Notes: generated by a model not told the origin, from the letters alone. 56,991 nt of DNA from Microvirga brassicacearum (GCF_008757455.1 NZ_VCMV01000026.1:1-56991); one strand, 5' to 3'. Positions 1 to 9,366 are shown, numbered from the stretch's first letter. Translations and numbers: made by a program.

Positions 1-679
1 AGGCTCGGGTGGGGTCGTTGTTGAAGTTCGTCGACAGCGCCCGGCAGGCCGCAAAGCCCGCAATCGACAGCCGGTTGATGGGCGACTCGGTGCCGCCCGC
101 GACCATCACTTCCGCGTCGCCAAGGGCAATCAGCCGGGCCGCATCGCCGATGGCGTGCGAGCCGGTCGAGCAGGCGGTCACGACGGAGTTGTTGGGGCCC
201 TTCAGACCGTGTTCGATGGAGACGTAGCCGCCCGCAAGGTTGATCAGGCGACCGGGGATGAAAAAGGGTGAGATGCGGCGCGGGCCGCGCTCGATCAGCG
301 TGACCGATGCCTCATAGATGCCGCCGATGCCGCCGATGCCGGAGCCGATCAGCACCCCGGAGGCGCATTGATCCTCGTAGGATGTGGGCTTCCAGCCGGC
401 ATCCTCGAGCGCCTGGGTCGCCGCCGCCATCGCATAGACGATGAACGGATCGACCTTGCGCTGCTCCTTGGGCTCCATCCACTGATCGGCGTTGAACGTG
501 CCGTCGGTGCCGTCGCCCATGGGGATCTGGCAGGCGATCTGACAGGCGAGGTCGTCGATCTGGAAGCCTTCGATGCGGTTTGCGCCGCTCTGGCCCTCGA
601 GAACACGCGACCATGTCGGCTCGACCCCGCAACCGAGCGGAGTGACCATGCCAAGACCCGTGACGACTACCCGCCTCAT
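1..679 (-). CDS. fabF: 3-oxoacyl-ACP synthase II (FabF), 3' end cut by window edge
   Basis: Condensing enzyme of type II fatty acid synthesis in the cytosol; it extends acyl-ACP with malonyl-ACP. The frame starts at the ATG at 679 (MRRVVVTGLGMVTPLG) and stays open to base 1, so about 226 of the usual ~420 residues are present. The nucleophile motif TACSTG places the active-site Cys at about residue 170; the two catalytic His residues would lie outside the window. The conserved GSGIGG glycine run is present near 112-117. It follows acpP on the same strand, as is typical of fab clusters. The family call is secure; I cannot see whether the C-terminus is intact. Confidence 0.95.
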   Translation of the reverse strand, partial: MRRVVVTGLGMVTPLGCGVEPTWSRVLEGQSGANRIEGFQIDDLACQIACQIPMGDGTDGTFNADQWMEPKEQRKVDPFIVYAMAAATQALEDAGWKPTSYEDQCASGVLIGSGIGGIGGIYEASVTLIERGPRRISPFFIPGRLINLAGGYVSIEHGLKGPNNSVVTACSTGSHAIGDAARLIALGDAEVMVAGGTESPINRLSIAGFAACRALSTNFNNDPTRA

Positions 680-815
680 GCTGTTTCCTGCCTTCTGAAG
701 CATGCCGGCGAAAAGTTGACGGACCCTTCGTTGGACGACATGCCCTGGCTTATGATTGAGAACGAGTCCTCCGCCGCATGACCCACGCGACCGGGAAACG
801 CTCCAGACGAAAATC

Positions 816-843
816 GGGCGCCGAACGCGAAGGTCCGGCGCCC
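816..843 (-). terminator. Intrinsic terminator after acpP
   Basis: An 8-bp GC-rich inverted repeat (GGGCGCCG / CGGCGCCC) with a 12-nt loop sits 10 bp beyond the acpP stop. On the minus strand it is followed by a short T-rich stretch (GATTTTCG). It separates acpP from fabF, suggesting high acpP expression is partly uncoupled from fabF. Confidence 0.7.
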
Positions 844-853
844 GAAGGCGTGA

Positions 854-1090
854 TTACGCCGCGTTCTTCTCGAGAAACTTGATCGCGTCGCCCACCGTCA
901 CGATGGTCTCGGCGGCATCGTCGGGAATCTCGACATTGAATTCTTCTTCGAACGCCATGACGAGCTCGACGGTATCAAGGCTGTCCGCGCCCAGGTCATC
1001 GATGAAGTTCGCATTGTCGACCACCTTGTCGGCTTCGACACCCAGGTGTTCGACAACGATCTTCTTCACGCGATCAGCGACGTCACTCAT
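854..1090 (-). CDS. acpP: Acyl carrier protein
   Basis: A 78-residue acidic carrier protein that holds growing acyl chains on a phosphopantetheine arm. The attachment motif GADSLDT is present, with the modified Ser at residue 37, and the length is standard. A GAGGAAA ribosome site lies just upstream of the ATG. It lies between fabG and fabF, followed by a strong hairpin. The 236 bp upstream (1091-1326) has no gene and probably holds its promoter, since it is too long for simple operon spacing. Confidence 0.97.
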   Translation of the reverse strand: MSDVADRVKKIVVEHLGVEADKVVDNANFIDDLGADSLDTVELVMAFEEEFNVEIPDDAAETIVTVGDAIKFLEKNAA

Positions 1091-1326
1091 CGTTTTTTCC
1101 TCAGTGGCTGCCGCCTCAGGATATGGGCGGTCTAAAAATGGAAACTCAGATCAGCTGCTCAGCCGATAACGCTGGAACGACTGCCTTGTGTCGTGCAAAG
1201 CCGCATTTTTCAGCGCCGGTCAACCCCTCCGAGCGGAACCGGACCATGATTAACACAAGCTTGTCGGCTCTGGCGAGAGGCGGCAAACGGATCAGATCCG
1301 GATTGCGCCGCTCCCCCCAACCCGTT

Positions 1327-2064
1327 CTAGAACATCGCCATTCCGCCGTTTATGTGCAGCGTCTGCCCGGTGACGTAAGCGGCCTCCGACGAGCTCAGAT
1401 AAACCACCGAGGCAGCAATTTCCTCGCCCTCGCCCAGTCGCGCCATGGGAATCGTCCCCAGGATCCCCTCGCGCTGCTTTTCATTCAACGCGTCCGTCAT
1501 CGGCGAGGCGATGAAGCCCGGCGCCACGCAATTGACCGTGATGTTGCGGCTCGCGACCTCGGCCCCGAGCGCCTTGGTCATTCCCACCAGGCCCGCCTTG
1601 GAGGCCGCATAGTTCGCCTGACCGGGATTGCCCGTGGCGCCGACCACCGAGCCGATATTGACGATGCGGCCGTAGCGGCGGCGCATCATGCCCTTGACGG
1701 CGGCGCGCGAGAGCCGAAAGGCGGCGGTAAGATTGACGGCCAGCACCGTATCCCATTCCTCGTCCTTCATGCGCATGAACAGGTTATCGCGCGTGACGCC
1801 CGCATTGTTGATCAGGATATCGAGGCCTTCCATCGCCGATTCAGCAGCCGGCACAAGCGCTTCGACTGAATCCTTGTCGGACAGGTTCGCCTCGACCACA
1901 TGGACCCGTTCACCCAGCGCCGCGGCGAGTTCATCCAGCGCGCTGCGCCGGGTGCCGGAAAGAGTGACAATCGCCCCTTGTGCATGAAGCGCCCGGGCGA
2001 TCGCGCCGCCAATGCCGCCCGTTGCCCCGGTGACGAGAGCCTTTCGGCCAGTGAGATCGAACAT
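1327..2064 (-). CDS. fabG: 3-oxoacyl-ACP reductase
   Basis: NADPH-dependent short-chain dehydrogenase that reduces 3-oxoacyl-ACP in fatty acid elongation. It has 245 residues. The cofactor motif TGATGGIG is at 12-19, NNAG at 86-89, and the catalytic triad Ser139, Tyr152, Lys156 (YAASK) is complete. It ends in the family-typical YVTGQTLHINGGMAMF. It is 10 bp downstream of fabD and so almost certainly co-transcribed with it. Confidence 0.97.
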   Translation of the reverse strand: MFDLTGRKALVTGATGGIGGAIARALHAQGAIVTLSGTRRSALDELAAALGERVHVVEANLSDKDSVEALVPAAESAMEGLDILINNAGVTRDNLFMRMKDEEWDTVLAVNLTAAFRLSRAAVKGMMRRRYGRIVNIGSVVGATGNPGQANYAASKAGLVGMTKALGAEVASRNITVNCVAPGFIASPMTDALNEKQREGILGTIPMARLGEGEEIAASVVYLSSSEAAYVTGQTLHINGGMAMF

Positions 2065-2074
2065 GGGTCTATCC

Positions 2075-3022
2075 TTATCCCTGGAGAGAGGCTGTGAAGG
2101 CCGCGATATCGTCCGGCGTGCCGATCGCCGCGCCGGTGGCAGAAGGCGCGATGCGTTTTGCTAATCCCGTCAGGACCTTGCCCGACCCGACCTCATAAAA
2201 CGATTCAACGCCTTGGGAGGCCATCCAGGCGACGCTTTCGCGCCAGCGGACAGTGCCGGTGACCTGCCGCACGAGGCCGTCGCGGATCGCCGCCGCATCC
2301 GTCACCGGGCCGGCCGTCACATTCGACACCAGCGGCACGACGGGAGGCTTCACGGTCACCGCCGCCAGCGCCTCGCGCATGGCGTCGGCCGCCGGCTGCA
2401 TGAGGGCGCAGTGGAAGGGGGCGGAGACGGTCAGCATGACGGCGCGCTTGGCGCCTTTTTCCTGCGCGATGACAATGGCGCGCTCCACCGCGGCCTTGTG
2501 ACCGGAGACCACCACCTGCGCGCCGCCATTATCATTGGCTGCGTCGCAGACATCTCCTTCAGCGGCGGCGCGGGCGACCTCGAGGGCCGCGTCGAATTCG
2601 AGCCCGATCAACGCCGCCATGGCGCCCTGCCCCACCGGCACCGCGCCCTGCATGGCATTGCCGCGGATCCGCAGCAGCCGGGCCGTCTCGGCAATGGAGA
2701 GGCTGCCGGCAGCGGCGAGCGCCGAATATTCGCCGAGCGAATGGCCGGCGACAAAAGCTGCGTGCTGCTTGAGATCAAGCCCGGCTTCCGCCTCGAGCAC
2801 CCGGAAGGCGGCAAGGCTGACGGCCATCAGGGCCGGCTGGGTGTTGGCGGTGAGCGTCAGGTCCGCGAGGGGGCCATCCCACATGATGGCCGACAGCTTC
2901 TGCGACAGGGCGTCATCGACCTCGTCGAACACCGCCCTGGCCTGCGGAAAGGCCTCGGCCAGAGCCTTGCCCATGCCGACGGCCTGGCTGCCCTGACCCG
3001 GAAATACGAATGCGCGCTTCAT
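2075..3022 (-). CDS. fabD: Malonyl-CoA:ACP transacylase
   Basis: Transfers malonyl from CoA to ACP, supplying the extender unit for FabF/FabH. It has 315 residues from the ATG at 3022 (MKRAFVFPGQGSQ). An upstream in-frame ATG at 3064 would add 14 residues not found in the family. The nucleophile elbow GHSLGE gives Ser95, and the FHCALM motif supplies the catalytic His. It is the first gene of the fabD-fabG pair, with acpP and fabF beyond. Confidence 0.96.
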   Translation of the reverse strand: MKRAFVFPGQGSQAVGMGKALAEAFPQARAVFDEVDDALSQKLSAIMWDGPLADLTLTANTQPALMAVSLAAFRVLEAEAGLDLKQHAAFVAGHSLGEYSALAAAGSLSIAETARLLRIRGNAMQGAVPVGQGAMAALIGLEFDAALEVARAAAEGDVCDAANDNGGAQVVVSGHKAAVERAIVIAQEKGAKRAVMLTVSAPFHCALMQPAADAMREALAAVTVKPPVVPLVSNVTAGPVTDAAAIRDGLVRQVTGTVRWRESVAWMASQGVESFYEVGSGKVLTGLAKRIAPSATGAAIGTPDDIAAFTASLQG

Positions 3023-3085
3023 CGGCAGCCGCCCTCTTCTGTTGATCGAGGGCGGGACTCGCACCGGGAGCCGGAGGAGTCAAGA

Positions 3086-3244
3086 TTACGACCCGGTGCT
3101 CCCGCACTTGCCGTGTTCATAGATACGAACACTGGCGTTGTTGCGGCGGGGATCTCCCTCGCGGAATTCCGTGAGACGGGTCACGACCCAGACGATGACC
3201 GCAATCAGGCCAATCACGAGGAGGAAAAACCAACCTGCCGTCAT
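3086..3244 (-). CDS. Small single-pass membrane protein, uncharacterised
   Basis: A 52-residue protein starting at the ATG at 3244 (MTAGWFFLLV), preceded by a clear GGGAGAGG ribosome site. Residues 4-23 form one hydrophobic helix, followed by a polar, charged tail with a single Cys near the end. The strong ribosome site is the main reason to accept this start over an earlier in-frame ATG at 3310. It lies between fabD and rpoZ and is divergent from rpoZ. I recognise no named family. Confidence 0.65.
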   Translation of the reverse strand: MTAGWFFLLVIGLIAVIVWVVTRLTEFREGDPRRNNASVRIYEHGKCGSTGS

Positions 3245-3404
3245 GTGCCTCTCCCTAGGTAAGGACGGCAGCCTAACAGCCGGATTCCAGGCCTCGGTGC
3301 CATAACGCACGCGTCGGAATGTCCTCTTCTCTTGTCATTCCGCCCCAATCGGTGTAATCACCCCCGCTTCCGATATTCCTTGAACCACGAAAAGGAGCCG
3401 CTTC

Positions 3405-3812
3405 ATGGCTCGTGTGACCGTCGAAGATTGCATCGACAAGGTCGACAACCGGTTTGAGCTTGTGCTGCTCGCCAGCCACCGCGCCCGTCTGATTTCCTCG
3501 GGTTCGCCGCTCACGATCGATCGCGACCGGGACAAGAACCCCGTCGTCGCCCTGCGCGAGATCGCCGATGAGACGATTGCGCCGGACGATCTGAAAGAGC
3601 AGCTCATTCATTCGATGCAGAAATACGTCGAAGTGGACGAGCCGGAGGCCGAGACCGTTCCGCTTCTCGGCAACACGGCGGCTGCCGCCACCGCGCGCAA
3701 CGACAGCGACACGGATGTCACCTTCGATCGCATGAGCGAGGAAGACCTCCTCCGCGGCCTCGAAGGCCTCGTTCCCCCGAGCAGCAGCGCGGATGACGAC
3801 GAGCGCGAATAA
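3405..3812 (+). CDS. rpoZ: RNA polymerase omega subunit
   Basis: Omega subunit that aids assembly of the beta' subunit and, in Proteobacteria, forms part of a ppGpp-binding site. It has 135 residues. The N-terminal ~60 residues ([20 protein letters not shown], then the ASHRAR and [10 protein letters not shown] motifs) are the conserved core. The acidic low-complexity C-terminus is normal for Rhizobiales. It has an AAAGGAG ribosome site. A terminator follows, and rsh lies one gene downstream, a common alphaproteobacterial arrangement. Confidence 0.95.
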   Translation: MARVTVEDCIDKVDNRFELVLLASHRARLISSGSPLTIDRDRDKNPVVALREIADETIAPDDLKEQLIHSMQKYVEVDEPEAETVPLLGNTAAAATARNDSDTDVTFDRMSEEDLLRGLEGLVPPSSSADDDERE

Positions 3813-3840
3813 GCGCTTTCCGATCTGAATTTCTTTAGAA

Positions 3841-3867
3841 AAAGCCCGGCTTGATGCCGGGCTTTTT
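3841..3867 (+). terminator. Rho-independent terminator after rpoZ
   Basis: AAAGCCCGGC-TTGAT-GCCGGGCTTTTTT forms a 10-bp stem with a 5-nt loop and a run of six T, 28 bp after the rpoZ stop. Confidence 0.9.
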
Positions 3868-3901
3868 TGCGCCTGCTCAACGGCGTGATATAAAGTTGCG
3901 T

Positions 3902-4639
3902 ATGAGGAAAATTTTGTCCCGGCGCGCGGCCCGCGCAATCATCATTCCCGTAACAATCGTTTCGATGGCCGCCGCAATGTCCTGTGCGGCCGTTGCCGCG
4001 TGTCTTCCGAAACCGTCGAGCCGAACGGATGAGGCTCCCGCCCTCAAAAAAGCAAAGGGCCGGGCGCTGAGAGACAGATCGATCCTGCGAGTCATGACTG
4101 AGGCCGGTCCTGTCGATTTCAAGGACAAGGGCTGCGAAGAGGTTCCTGTTGTGGAATGCGAGCGATACTCGCTCGTCGCTGCGCTGCCCGACCATAATCT
4201 CTGGGTCGTTTATCTCGGTTATTACGAAGGCGGGAGTTACATCCTCGTCGACATCAAAACCGGGAAGGTGACCGACGTGGGCGGCTTCCCGTTATTTTCT
4301 CCGGACGGCCGGCGATTCATCACGGTTTCTAACGAGCCCTATGACCTCCCTATACTGGCAATCTGGAAGCTGCAGCAGAAAGAAATTGCCAAGGAATGGG
4401 GCTACGATTTCGCCACTGATCGGCCTGAGGGCGAATGGTCGTATTGCGTCGAGCGGTGGGCAGGCAACAATCGGGTTATCCTTGAAGGCCGGGGCAATCT
4501 GGTCATAGACAAGGGTCCGGGCGTGGTCGGTGCCGACAGGTTTCGCAGCATCTTTCTCACCGGTCGTACGTCGCTCCGGTTCGATGGCGCAACATGGCAT
4601 TATCGGCAGCCACTCCGCCTGAAACGCGAAGCGGGCTGA
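3902..4639 (+). CDS. Exported protein of unknown function
   Basis: A 245-residue frame starting at the ATG at 3902 (MRKILSRRAARA). The basic N-terminus followed by a hydrophobic stretch around residues 13-34, ending near VAACLPKP, looks like a Sec signal; a lipobox is possible but not convincing. The mature part is Trp/Tyr-rich and mixes beta-type segments (NLWVVYLGYYEGG, FSPDGRRFITVSNE). The second resembles a beta-propeller blade turn, but I cannot count enough repeats to claim a propeller. An alternative ATG at 3851 overlaps the rpoZ terminator and is unlikely. No function assigned. Confidence 0.7.
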   Translation: MRKILSRRAARAIIIPVTIVSMAAAMSCAAVAACLPKPSSRTDEAPALKKAKGRALRDRSILRVMTEAGPVDFKDKGCEEVPVVECERYSLVAALPDHNLWVVYLGYYEGGSYILVDIKTGKVTDVGGFPLFSPDGRRFITVSNEPYDLPILAIWKLQQKEIAKEWGYDFATDRPEGEWSYCVERWAGNNRVILEGRGNLVIDKGPGVVGADRFRSIFLTGRTSLRFDGATWHYRQPLRLKREAG

Positions 4640-4725
4640 TCAACAGAATCCTTGCGGTTTTCTGCCGTTCCACAATATCCTTTTAACTTCAGCCCGTTAA
4701 AGAGACCAAAGGAGAACGCCGCCGG

Positions 4726-6897
4726 ATGATGCGCCAGTACGAACTTGTCGAGCGGGTGAAGCGCTATAACCCCTCGACCGACGAGGCGCTTCTCAACCGC
4801 GCTTATGTGTATGCCATGATGGCCCATGGCAACCAGAAGCGGGCGTCCGGCGACCTGTTCTTCGGCCATCCCCTTGAAGTCGCTGCCATTCTCACCGACC
4901 TGAAGCTCGACGACGCCACCATCGCGGCGGCCGTCCTCCACGACACGGTCGAGGATACGCAGGCGACGCTCGAGGAGATCAACAAGTCCTTCGGGCCGCA
5001 GATCGGCGCCCTGGTCGACGGTCTCACCAAGATCAAGCGCCTCGACCTCGTGTCGAAACGGGCGGCCCAGGGAGAAAATTTTCGCAAGCTTCTGCTCGCC
5101 ATCGCCGATGACGTCCGGGTGCTTCTCGTCAAGCTTGCCGACCGCCTCCACAACATGCGGACGCTGCAATTCATGCCGCCCGAGAAGCGGCAGCGGATCG
5201 CCGAGGAGACCCTCGACATCTACGCCCCGCTTGCCGGCCGCATGGGCATCCAGGAAATGCGCGAGGAATTGGAGGATCTGTCCTTCCACAACCTCGACCC
5301 TGAGGCCTATGAGGCGATCAGCCGGCACCTGCACGAAGTCACGACCAAGAGCGAGAAGCTGGTCGACGAGATCGAGCGGACCCTCACCGCCAAGCTGCAT
5401 GCCCAGGGGATTGAGGCGACGGTGACCGGGCGGCAGAAGCGCCCCTATTCGATCTGGCGCAAGATGGAGCGCAAATCCGTCTCCTTCGAGCAGCTCTCCG
5501 ACATCTTCGGCTTTCGGGTGATCGTCGGCACGGTGGACGAATGCTACCGGGCGCTCGGCGTCGTCCATACGAGCTGGCCGATGATTCCCGGCCGCTACAA
5601 GGATTACATCTCGACCCCCAAGGGCAACGATTACCGCTCGCTCCACACCACCGTAATCGGTCCGAGCCGCCAACGCGTCGAGTTGCAGATCCGCACTGTC
5701 GCGATGGATGAAGTGGCGGAATATGGCGTCGCCGCGCATGCCCTCTACAAGGAAGGCGTCAACGACAATTCGCGCCTCGCCGTCGAGAGCCGCGCCTATC
5801 AATGGCTGCGGCGGACCATCGACCTTCTGGCCGAAGGCGACAACCCGGAGGAATTCCTCGAGCACACCAAGCTCGAACTCTTCCACGATCAGGTTTTCTG
5901 TTTCACCCCGAAGGCGCGCCTCATCGCCCTGCCCCGCGGCGCGACGCCGATCGATTTCGCCTATGCGGTGCACACCGATGTCGGCAACACGGCGGTGGGC
6001 TGCAAGATCAACGGACGCATGTCCCCGCTTCTGACCGAGCTTCAGAACGGCGACGAGGTCGAGATCATCCGCGCGGAGGGCCAGACGCCGCCCGCCGCAT
6101 GGGAATCGCTGGTCGTCACGGGCAAGGCCCGAGCCTCGATCCGGCGCGCGACGCGGGCTGCCGTGAGGCAGCAATATACCGGGCTCGGAACGCAGATTCT
6201 CGAGCGAGCTTTCGAGCGCGCCAAACGCGCCTACTCGCACGAGAAGCTCAAGGGCGCCCTGCCCCGGCTGGCGCGCCTCTCCATCGAGGATGTGCTGGCC
6301 GCGGTCGGCCGCGGCGAGATGTTTTCCGGCGACGTGGTGCGGGCCGTCTATCCCGACTACAAGGAGGAGCGCCGCGCCGGATTGCTGGACGGCTCGATGG
6401 CGAGCCAACCGGCGGCGCGCCCCGACGGAGCGGGGGAGACCGTCACCGAGGGCATACCGATCCGCGGCCTCAGCGACAATCTCACGGTGCGTTTCGCGCC
6501 GGAAGGCGGCGCAGTGCCGGGGGACCGCATCGTCGGCATCCTGACGCCGGGCGAAGGCGTCACCATCTACCCGATCCAGTCCGCCTCGCTCGCCGATTTC
6601 GACAACGAACCGGATCGCTGGATCGACGTGCGCTGGGATTTCGAGGCCGAGCCGCAGCGCTATCCCGCGCGCATCAAACTGCAATCCATCAACGAACCCG
6701 GATCGCTGGCCCAGATCACGCAGGTGATCGCCGACCACGAGGGCAATATCGACAACATCACCATGAAGCGCCGCACCCAGGATTTCACCGACGTCACTAT
6801 CGACCTCGGCGTCTGGGATCTCAAACACCTCAACGCCATCATCGCGGAACTGCGTGCCAAGCGCACGATCAGCCGCGTCGACCGCGTCACCGGATGA
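4726..6897 (+). CDS. rsh: Bifunctional (p)ppGpp synthetase/hydrolase
   Basis: Controls the stringent-response alarmone (p)ppGpp. It has 723 residues, typical for long RelA/SpoT homologues. The N-terminal HD hydrolase domain has the HDTVED motif at 72-77, so hydrolase activity is expected. The synthetase domain follows at about 230-340, with RQKRPYSIWRKM and the ISTPKGNDYRSLHT nucleotide-site motif. Then come TGS (~387-450, VFCFTPKARLIALPRGATPIDFAYAVH), a helical region and a C-terminal ACT domain (~645-720). An AAAGGAG ribosome site sits 11 bp before the ATG. Alphaproteobacteria usually have this single long Rsh. Confidence 0.96.
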   Translation: MMRQYELVERVKRYNPSTDEALLNRAYVYAMMAHGNQKRASGDLFFGHPLEVAAILTDLKLDDATIAAAVLHDTVEDTQATLEEINKSFGPQIGALVDGLTKIKRLDLVSKRAAQGENFRKLLLAIADDVRVLLVKLADRLHNMRTLQFMPPEKRQRIAEETLDIYAPLAGRMGIQEMREELEDLSFHNLDPEAYEAISRHLHEVTTKSEKLVDEIERTLTAKLHAQGIEATVTGRQKRPYSIWRKMERKSVSFEQLSDIFGFRVIVGTVDECYRALGVVHTSWPMIPGRYKDYISTPKGNDYRSLHTTVIGPSRQRVELQIRTVAMDEVAEYGVAAHALYKEGVNDNSRLAVESRAYQWLRRTIDLLAEGDNPEEFLEHTKLELFHDQVFCFTPKARLIALPRGATPIDFAYAVHTDVGNTAVGCKINGRMSPLLTELQNGDEVEIIRAEGQTPPAAWESLVVTGKARASIRRATRAAVRQQYTGLGTQILERAFERAKRAYSHEKLKGALPRLARLSIEDVLAAVGRGEMFSGDVVRAVYPDYKEERRAGLLDGSMASQPAARPDGAGETVTEGIPIRGLSDNLTVRFAPEGGAVPGDRIVGILTPGEGVTIYPIQSASLADFDNEPDRWIDVRWDFEAEPQRYPARIKLQSINEPGSLAQITQVIADHEGNIDNITMKRRTQDFTDVTIDLGVWDLKHLNAIIAELRAKRTISRVDRVTG

Positions 6898-6903
6898 AAA
6901 CGC

Positions 6904-7608
6904 ATGAGCCATAAACCCCGCATCGCCATCATCATGGACGAGAACACCAGCGACGACGGCACCCGCTACGAGGTCAAGAAAACCTATTTCGTCGCCATCC
7001 ACCGCGCCGGCGGCCTGCCCTTCGGCATCCCGTATTTTTCCGACCTCGTTGAAACCGTCATCGACGAGTTCGACGGCTTCGTCAGCGTCGGCGGCCGCAT
7101 CAACTTTCCGACCGAATGGTACGTGGACGGCGACCGCTCCCGATTCCCGCTCTCCGACAGGCTCGATGTCGATCGGGCGTTGATGAGCGGCTTTCTCGCC
7201 CGCGACAAGCCGGTGCTTGGGATCTGCAACGGCATGCAGATGCTCGCCTGCCTCAACGGCTGCCGCATGGTGTCCGACGTGCGCTCCCTTCGACCCGACA
7301 TTCTGCAGCACGACGAGCGCGAGGTGCTGCACCCTGCAACGATCAAAGCCGGCACCGCTTTGTCGCGCATCGTCGGCGTGTCGGAAATCAACGTGAACAC
7401 GCACCATCGCGAAGCCGTCGTCGATCTCTCGAAACATGTCGTTGCGAGCGCCTTCGCGCCGGATGGAACGATCGAGGCCATCGAAGTTCCCGCCCACCGC
7501 TTCGCCATCGGCCTGCAATGGCACCCGGAGGCCTTCGCCACCACCGACAATCCAGGAAATCGGATTTTCAGCGCATTCGTGCAGGAAGCCGGACGCGGCG
7601 CTGCCTGA
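6904..7608 (+). CDS. Class-I glutamine amidotransferase-like gamma-glutamyl hydrolase (peptidase C26)
   Basis: A 234-residue enzyme of the PuuD/gamma-glutamyl-GABA hydrolase family. The nucleophile motif GICNGMQ puts Cys at 108, and the second motif QWHPEAF gives His207 and Glu209, so the Cys-His-Glu triad is complete. It starts 6 bp after the rsh stop and is probably translated from the same mRNA; pyrE follows 104 bp later. The physiological substrate cannot be read from sequence: polyamine-derived gamma-glutamyl compounds are the best-known substrates, but no other Puu gene is nearby. Confidence 0.85.
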   Translation: MSHKPRIAIIMDENTSDDGTRYEVKKTYFVAIHRAGGLPFGIPYFSDLVETVIDEFDGFVSVGGRINFPTEWYVDGDRSRFPLSDRLDVDRALMSGFLARDKPVLGICNGMQMLACLNGCRMVSDVRSLRPDILQHDEREVLHPATIKAGTALSRIVGVSEINVNTHHREAVVDLSKHVVASAFAPDGTIEAIEVPAHRFAIGLQWHPEAFATTDNPGNRIFSAFVQEAGRGAA

Positions 7609-7712
7609 TTCCGAGAAGCAGCCGGAGGCTGCGTCTCGAGGCCGTCAGGAGGATTGCGGCTTGCGCAATGGAAGGTCGCCTGCCAAACAGCGGCCGTGCA
7701 GGAGAAACGCCC

Positions 7713-8297
7713 ATGACCCCCAACGACCTTCTCGACGAATTCCGTTCCGCCGGCGCCTTGCTGGAAGGGCATTTCGTGTTGTCGTCGGGGCTGCATTCGC
7801 CGGTGTTCCTCCAGAAGATGTTCATCTTCCAGGATCCGGTGCGGACCGAGCGCGTCTGCCGCGCGCTCGCGCACAAAATCCGCGAGGCTTATGGGCCGGT
7901 GGATTACGTCGTGTCGCCCGCCATCGGCGGGATCGTGCCGGGATACGAGACCGCACGGCATCTCGGCTGCAAGGCAATCTTCGTGGAGCGCGAAAACGGC
8001 GTATTCGTGCTGCGTCGCGGTTTCACGATTCCCGAGGGCGCGCGCGTCGTCATGGTGGAGGATATCGTCACCACGGGCCTGTCGTCGCGGGAATGCCTCG
8101 CTGCATTGCGCGAGCATCCGGGTGAGCTCCTGGGCGCCGCCTGCCTGATCGATCGCTCGGGCGGAAAGGCGGATCTCGGGGCGCCGCTGGTGTCCCTGCT
8201 GCAGCTCGATATTCCGGCCTACCCGGCAGATCAGTTGCCACCCGAACTCGCGGCGATTCCCGCAACAAAGCCGGGCAGCCGGAACGTTACAGCATAG
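7713..8297 (+). CDS. pyrE: Orotate phosphoribosyltransferase
   Basis: Converts orotate and PRPP to OMP in pyrimidine synthesis. It has 194 residues from the ATG at 7713 ([20 protein letters not shown]), preceded by a CAGGAG ribosome site. The PRPP loop [10 protein letters not shown] lies at about 113-122, and the [12 protein letters not shown] segment is conserved. An earlier open frame in the same phase extends well upstream, but it overlaps the preceding gene and does not look coding. Confidence 0.95.
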   Translation: MTPNDLLDEFRSAGALLEGHFVLSSGLHSPVFLQKMFIFQDPVRTERVCRALAHKIREAYGPVDYVVSPAIGGIVPGYETARHLGCKAIFVERENGVFVLRRGFTIPEGARVVMVEDIVTTGLSSRECLAALREHPGELLGAACLIDRSGGKADLGAPLVSLLQLDIPAYPADQLPPELAAIPATKPGSRNVTA

Positions 8298-8348
8298 AAC
8301 TCAAAAATCACGATTGCGTTTAAACTCGGTTATAGGCCTGCCACATTC

Positions 8349-8377
8349 TTGACACGTTACGAGGTCGCGGCTCTACT
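8349..8377 (+). promoter_or_regulatory. Candidate sigma70-type promoter for the NYN gene
   Basis: TTGACA at 8349-8354, a 17-bp spacer, then TCTACT at 8372-8377 (4 of 6 match to TATAAT), about 160 bp upstream of the NYN gene. The pyrE-NYN gap (8298-8535) is noticeably more AT-rich than the genes around it. Confidence 0.3.
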
Positions 8378-8535
8378 CGTGATGTTATCGCTTTTACTCG
8401 TCTTTTGGGAAATAGAGCAGCCTGTTTTCAGGCACGTCGCAAACTGATCTCGCCATAGTATTTCAAGCGTAGATAATTTTGAAGCCGATGTGCAGTTGGG
8501 GCTGTTTTCATAACCCGACAGATTAAAACCAGAGA

Positions 8536-9201
8536 ATGTTTATGGCCAGCCAGCAACGGATTGCCCTTTTTATCGACGGTGCAAATCTTTACGCTACGAC
8601 AAAGACGCTCGGCTTCGACATCGATTACAAGCGCTTGCTCAAGGAATTTCAAAGTCGCGGTACGCTGGTCCGGGCGTTTTATTATACAGCGCTCGTCGAA
8701 GATCAGGAATACTCCTCGATTCGTCCCCTGATCGACTGGCTTGACTATAACGGTTACCGTGTCGTTACGAAGCCCACCAAGGAATTCGTCGATTCCGCCG
8801 GCCGCCGCAAGGTCAAGGGCAACATGGATATCGAGCTCGCCATCGATGCGCTCGAACTCGCGCCTTACGTCGACCAGATGGTGATCTTCTCGGGCGACGG
8901 GGATTTCAGGTCTCTGGTCGAAGCCCTCCAGCGCCGCGGCGTGCACGTGTCGGTAGCCTCGACGGTCACGACTCAGCCGCCCATGGTGGCGGACGAACTG
9001 CGTCGCCAGGCCGACGAGTTTCTCGAACTGGCGCATATGGCGTCGAAAATCGGACGCGATCCGTCGGACCGGCTTCAACGCGCTGCCGCAGACGGTACTG
9101 ACCGGACCGATCGCTCAGGGCCACGCCCGCCCGCTCCGGCCCCAGGCCTCGAACGCCGCTACGGCATCCGGCAAACGCAGGATGACGACATCGACGTGTG
9201 A
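8536..9201 (+). CDS. NYN/PIN-like nuclease-domain protein (LabA/DUF88 family)
   Basis: A 221-residue protein. The NYN domain spans about 8-150: LFIDGANLYA (Asp14, Asn17), GNMDIELAIDAL (Asp98, Asp104) and FSGDGDF (Asp121, Asp123) supply the acidic metal-binding pocket of PIN-like RNases. The C-terminal ~60 residues are charged, Pro-rich and probably disordered. The start could equally be the ATG two codons later (8542); neither has a strong ribosome site. Its RNA target, if any, is unknown. It sits between pyrE and smpB as a single gene. Confidence 0.85.
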   Translation: MFMASQQRIALFIDGANLYATTKTLGFDIDYKRLLKEFQSRGTLVRAFYYTALVEDQEYSSIRPLIDWLDYNGYRVVTKPTKEFVDSAGRRKVKGNMDIELAIDALELAPYVDQMVIFSGDGDFRSLVEALQRRGVHVSVASTVTTQPPMVADELRRQADEFLELAHMASKIGRDPSDRLQRAAADGTDRTDRSGPRPPAPAPGLERRYGIRQTQDDDIDV

Positions 9202-9221
9202 GATGTCTGATCGGCCCCGAG

Positions 9222-9326
9222 CCTCATGCTGAGGAAGGCCGAGAGGCCTGTCTCGAAGCACGAGGCGTCTCCAGTGATCTCCGGACGATCCTTCGAGACG
9301 CCGCTGCGCGGCTCCTCGGGATGAGG
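9222..9326. repeat. Dispersed intergenic palindromic repeat (Rhizobiales style)
   Basis: The gap between the NYN gene and smpB contains CCTCATGCTGAGG at its left end and, at its right end, a segment reading ATCCTTCGAGACGCCGCTGC then GCGGCTCCTCGGGATGAGG. These TCATGCTGAGG, CCTTCGAGACGC and GGGATGAGG modules are, as I recall, frequent in multicopy intergenic elements of Bradyrhizobium, Methylobacterium and relatives. The whole element can fold on itself. Only one copy is visible here, so the repeat status rests on recognition, not on counting. Confidence 0.6.
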
Positions 9327-9366
9327 TGGCGATAGGAAACTCCGGCTTTCCGGACTTTATTCCGGC

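Noticed and set aside
4600..7524. A 974-codon open frame antisense to rsh
   Set aside because: It mirrors the rsh codon phase in GC-rich DNA, its protein is rich in Arg/Asp/His repeats with no recognisable domain, and rsh on the other strand has every expected motif.
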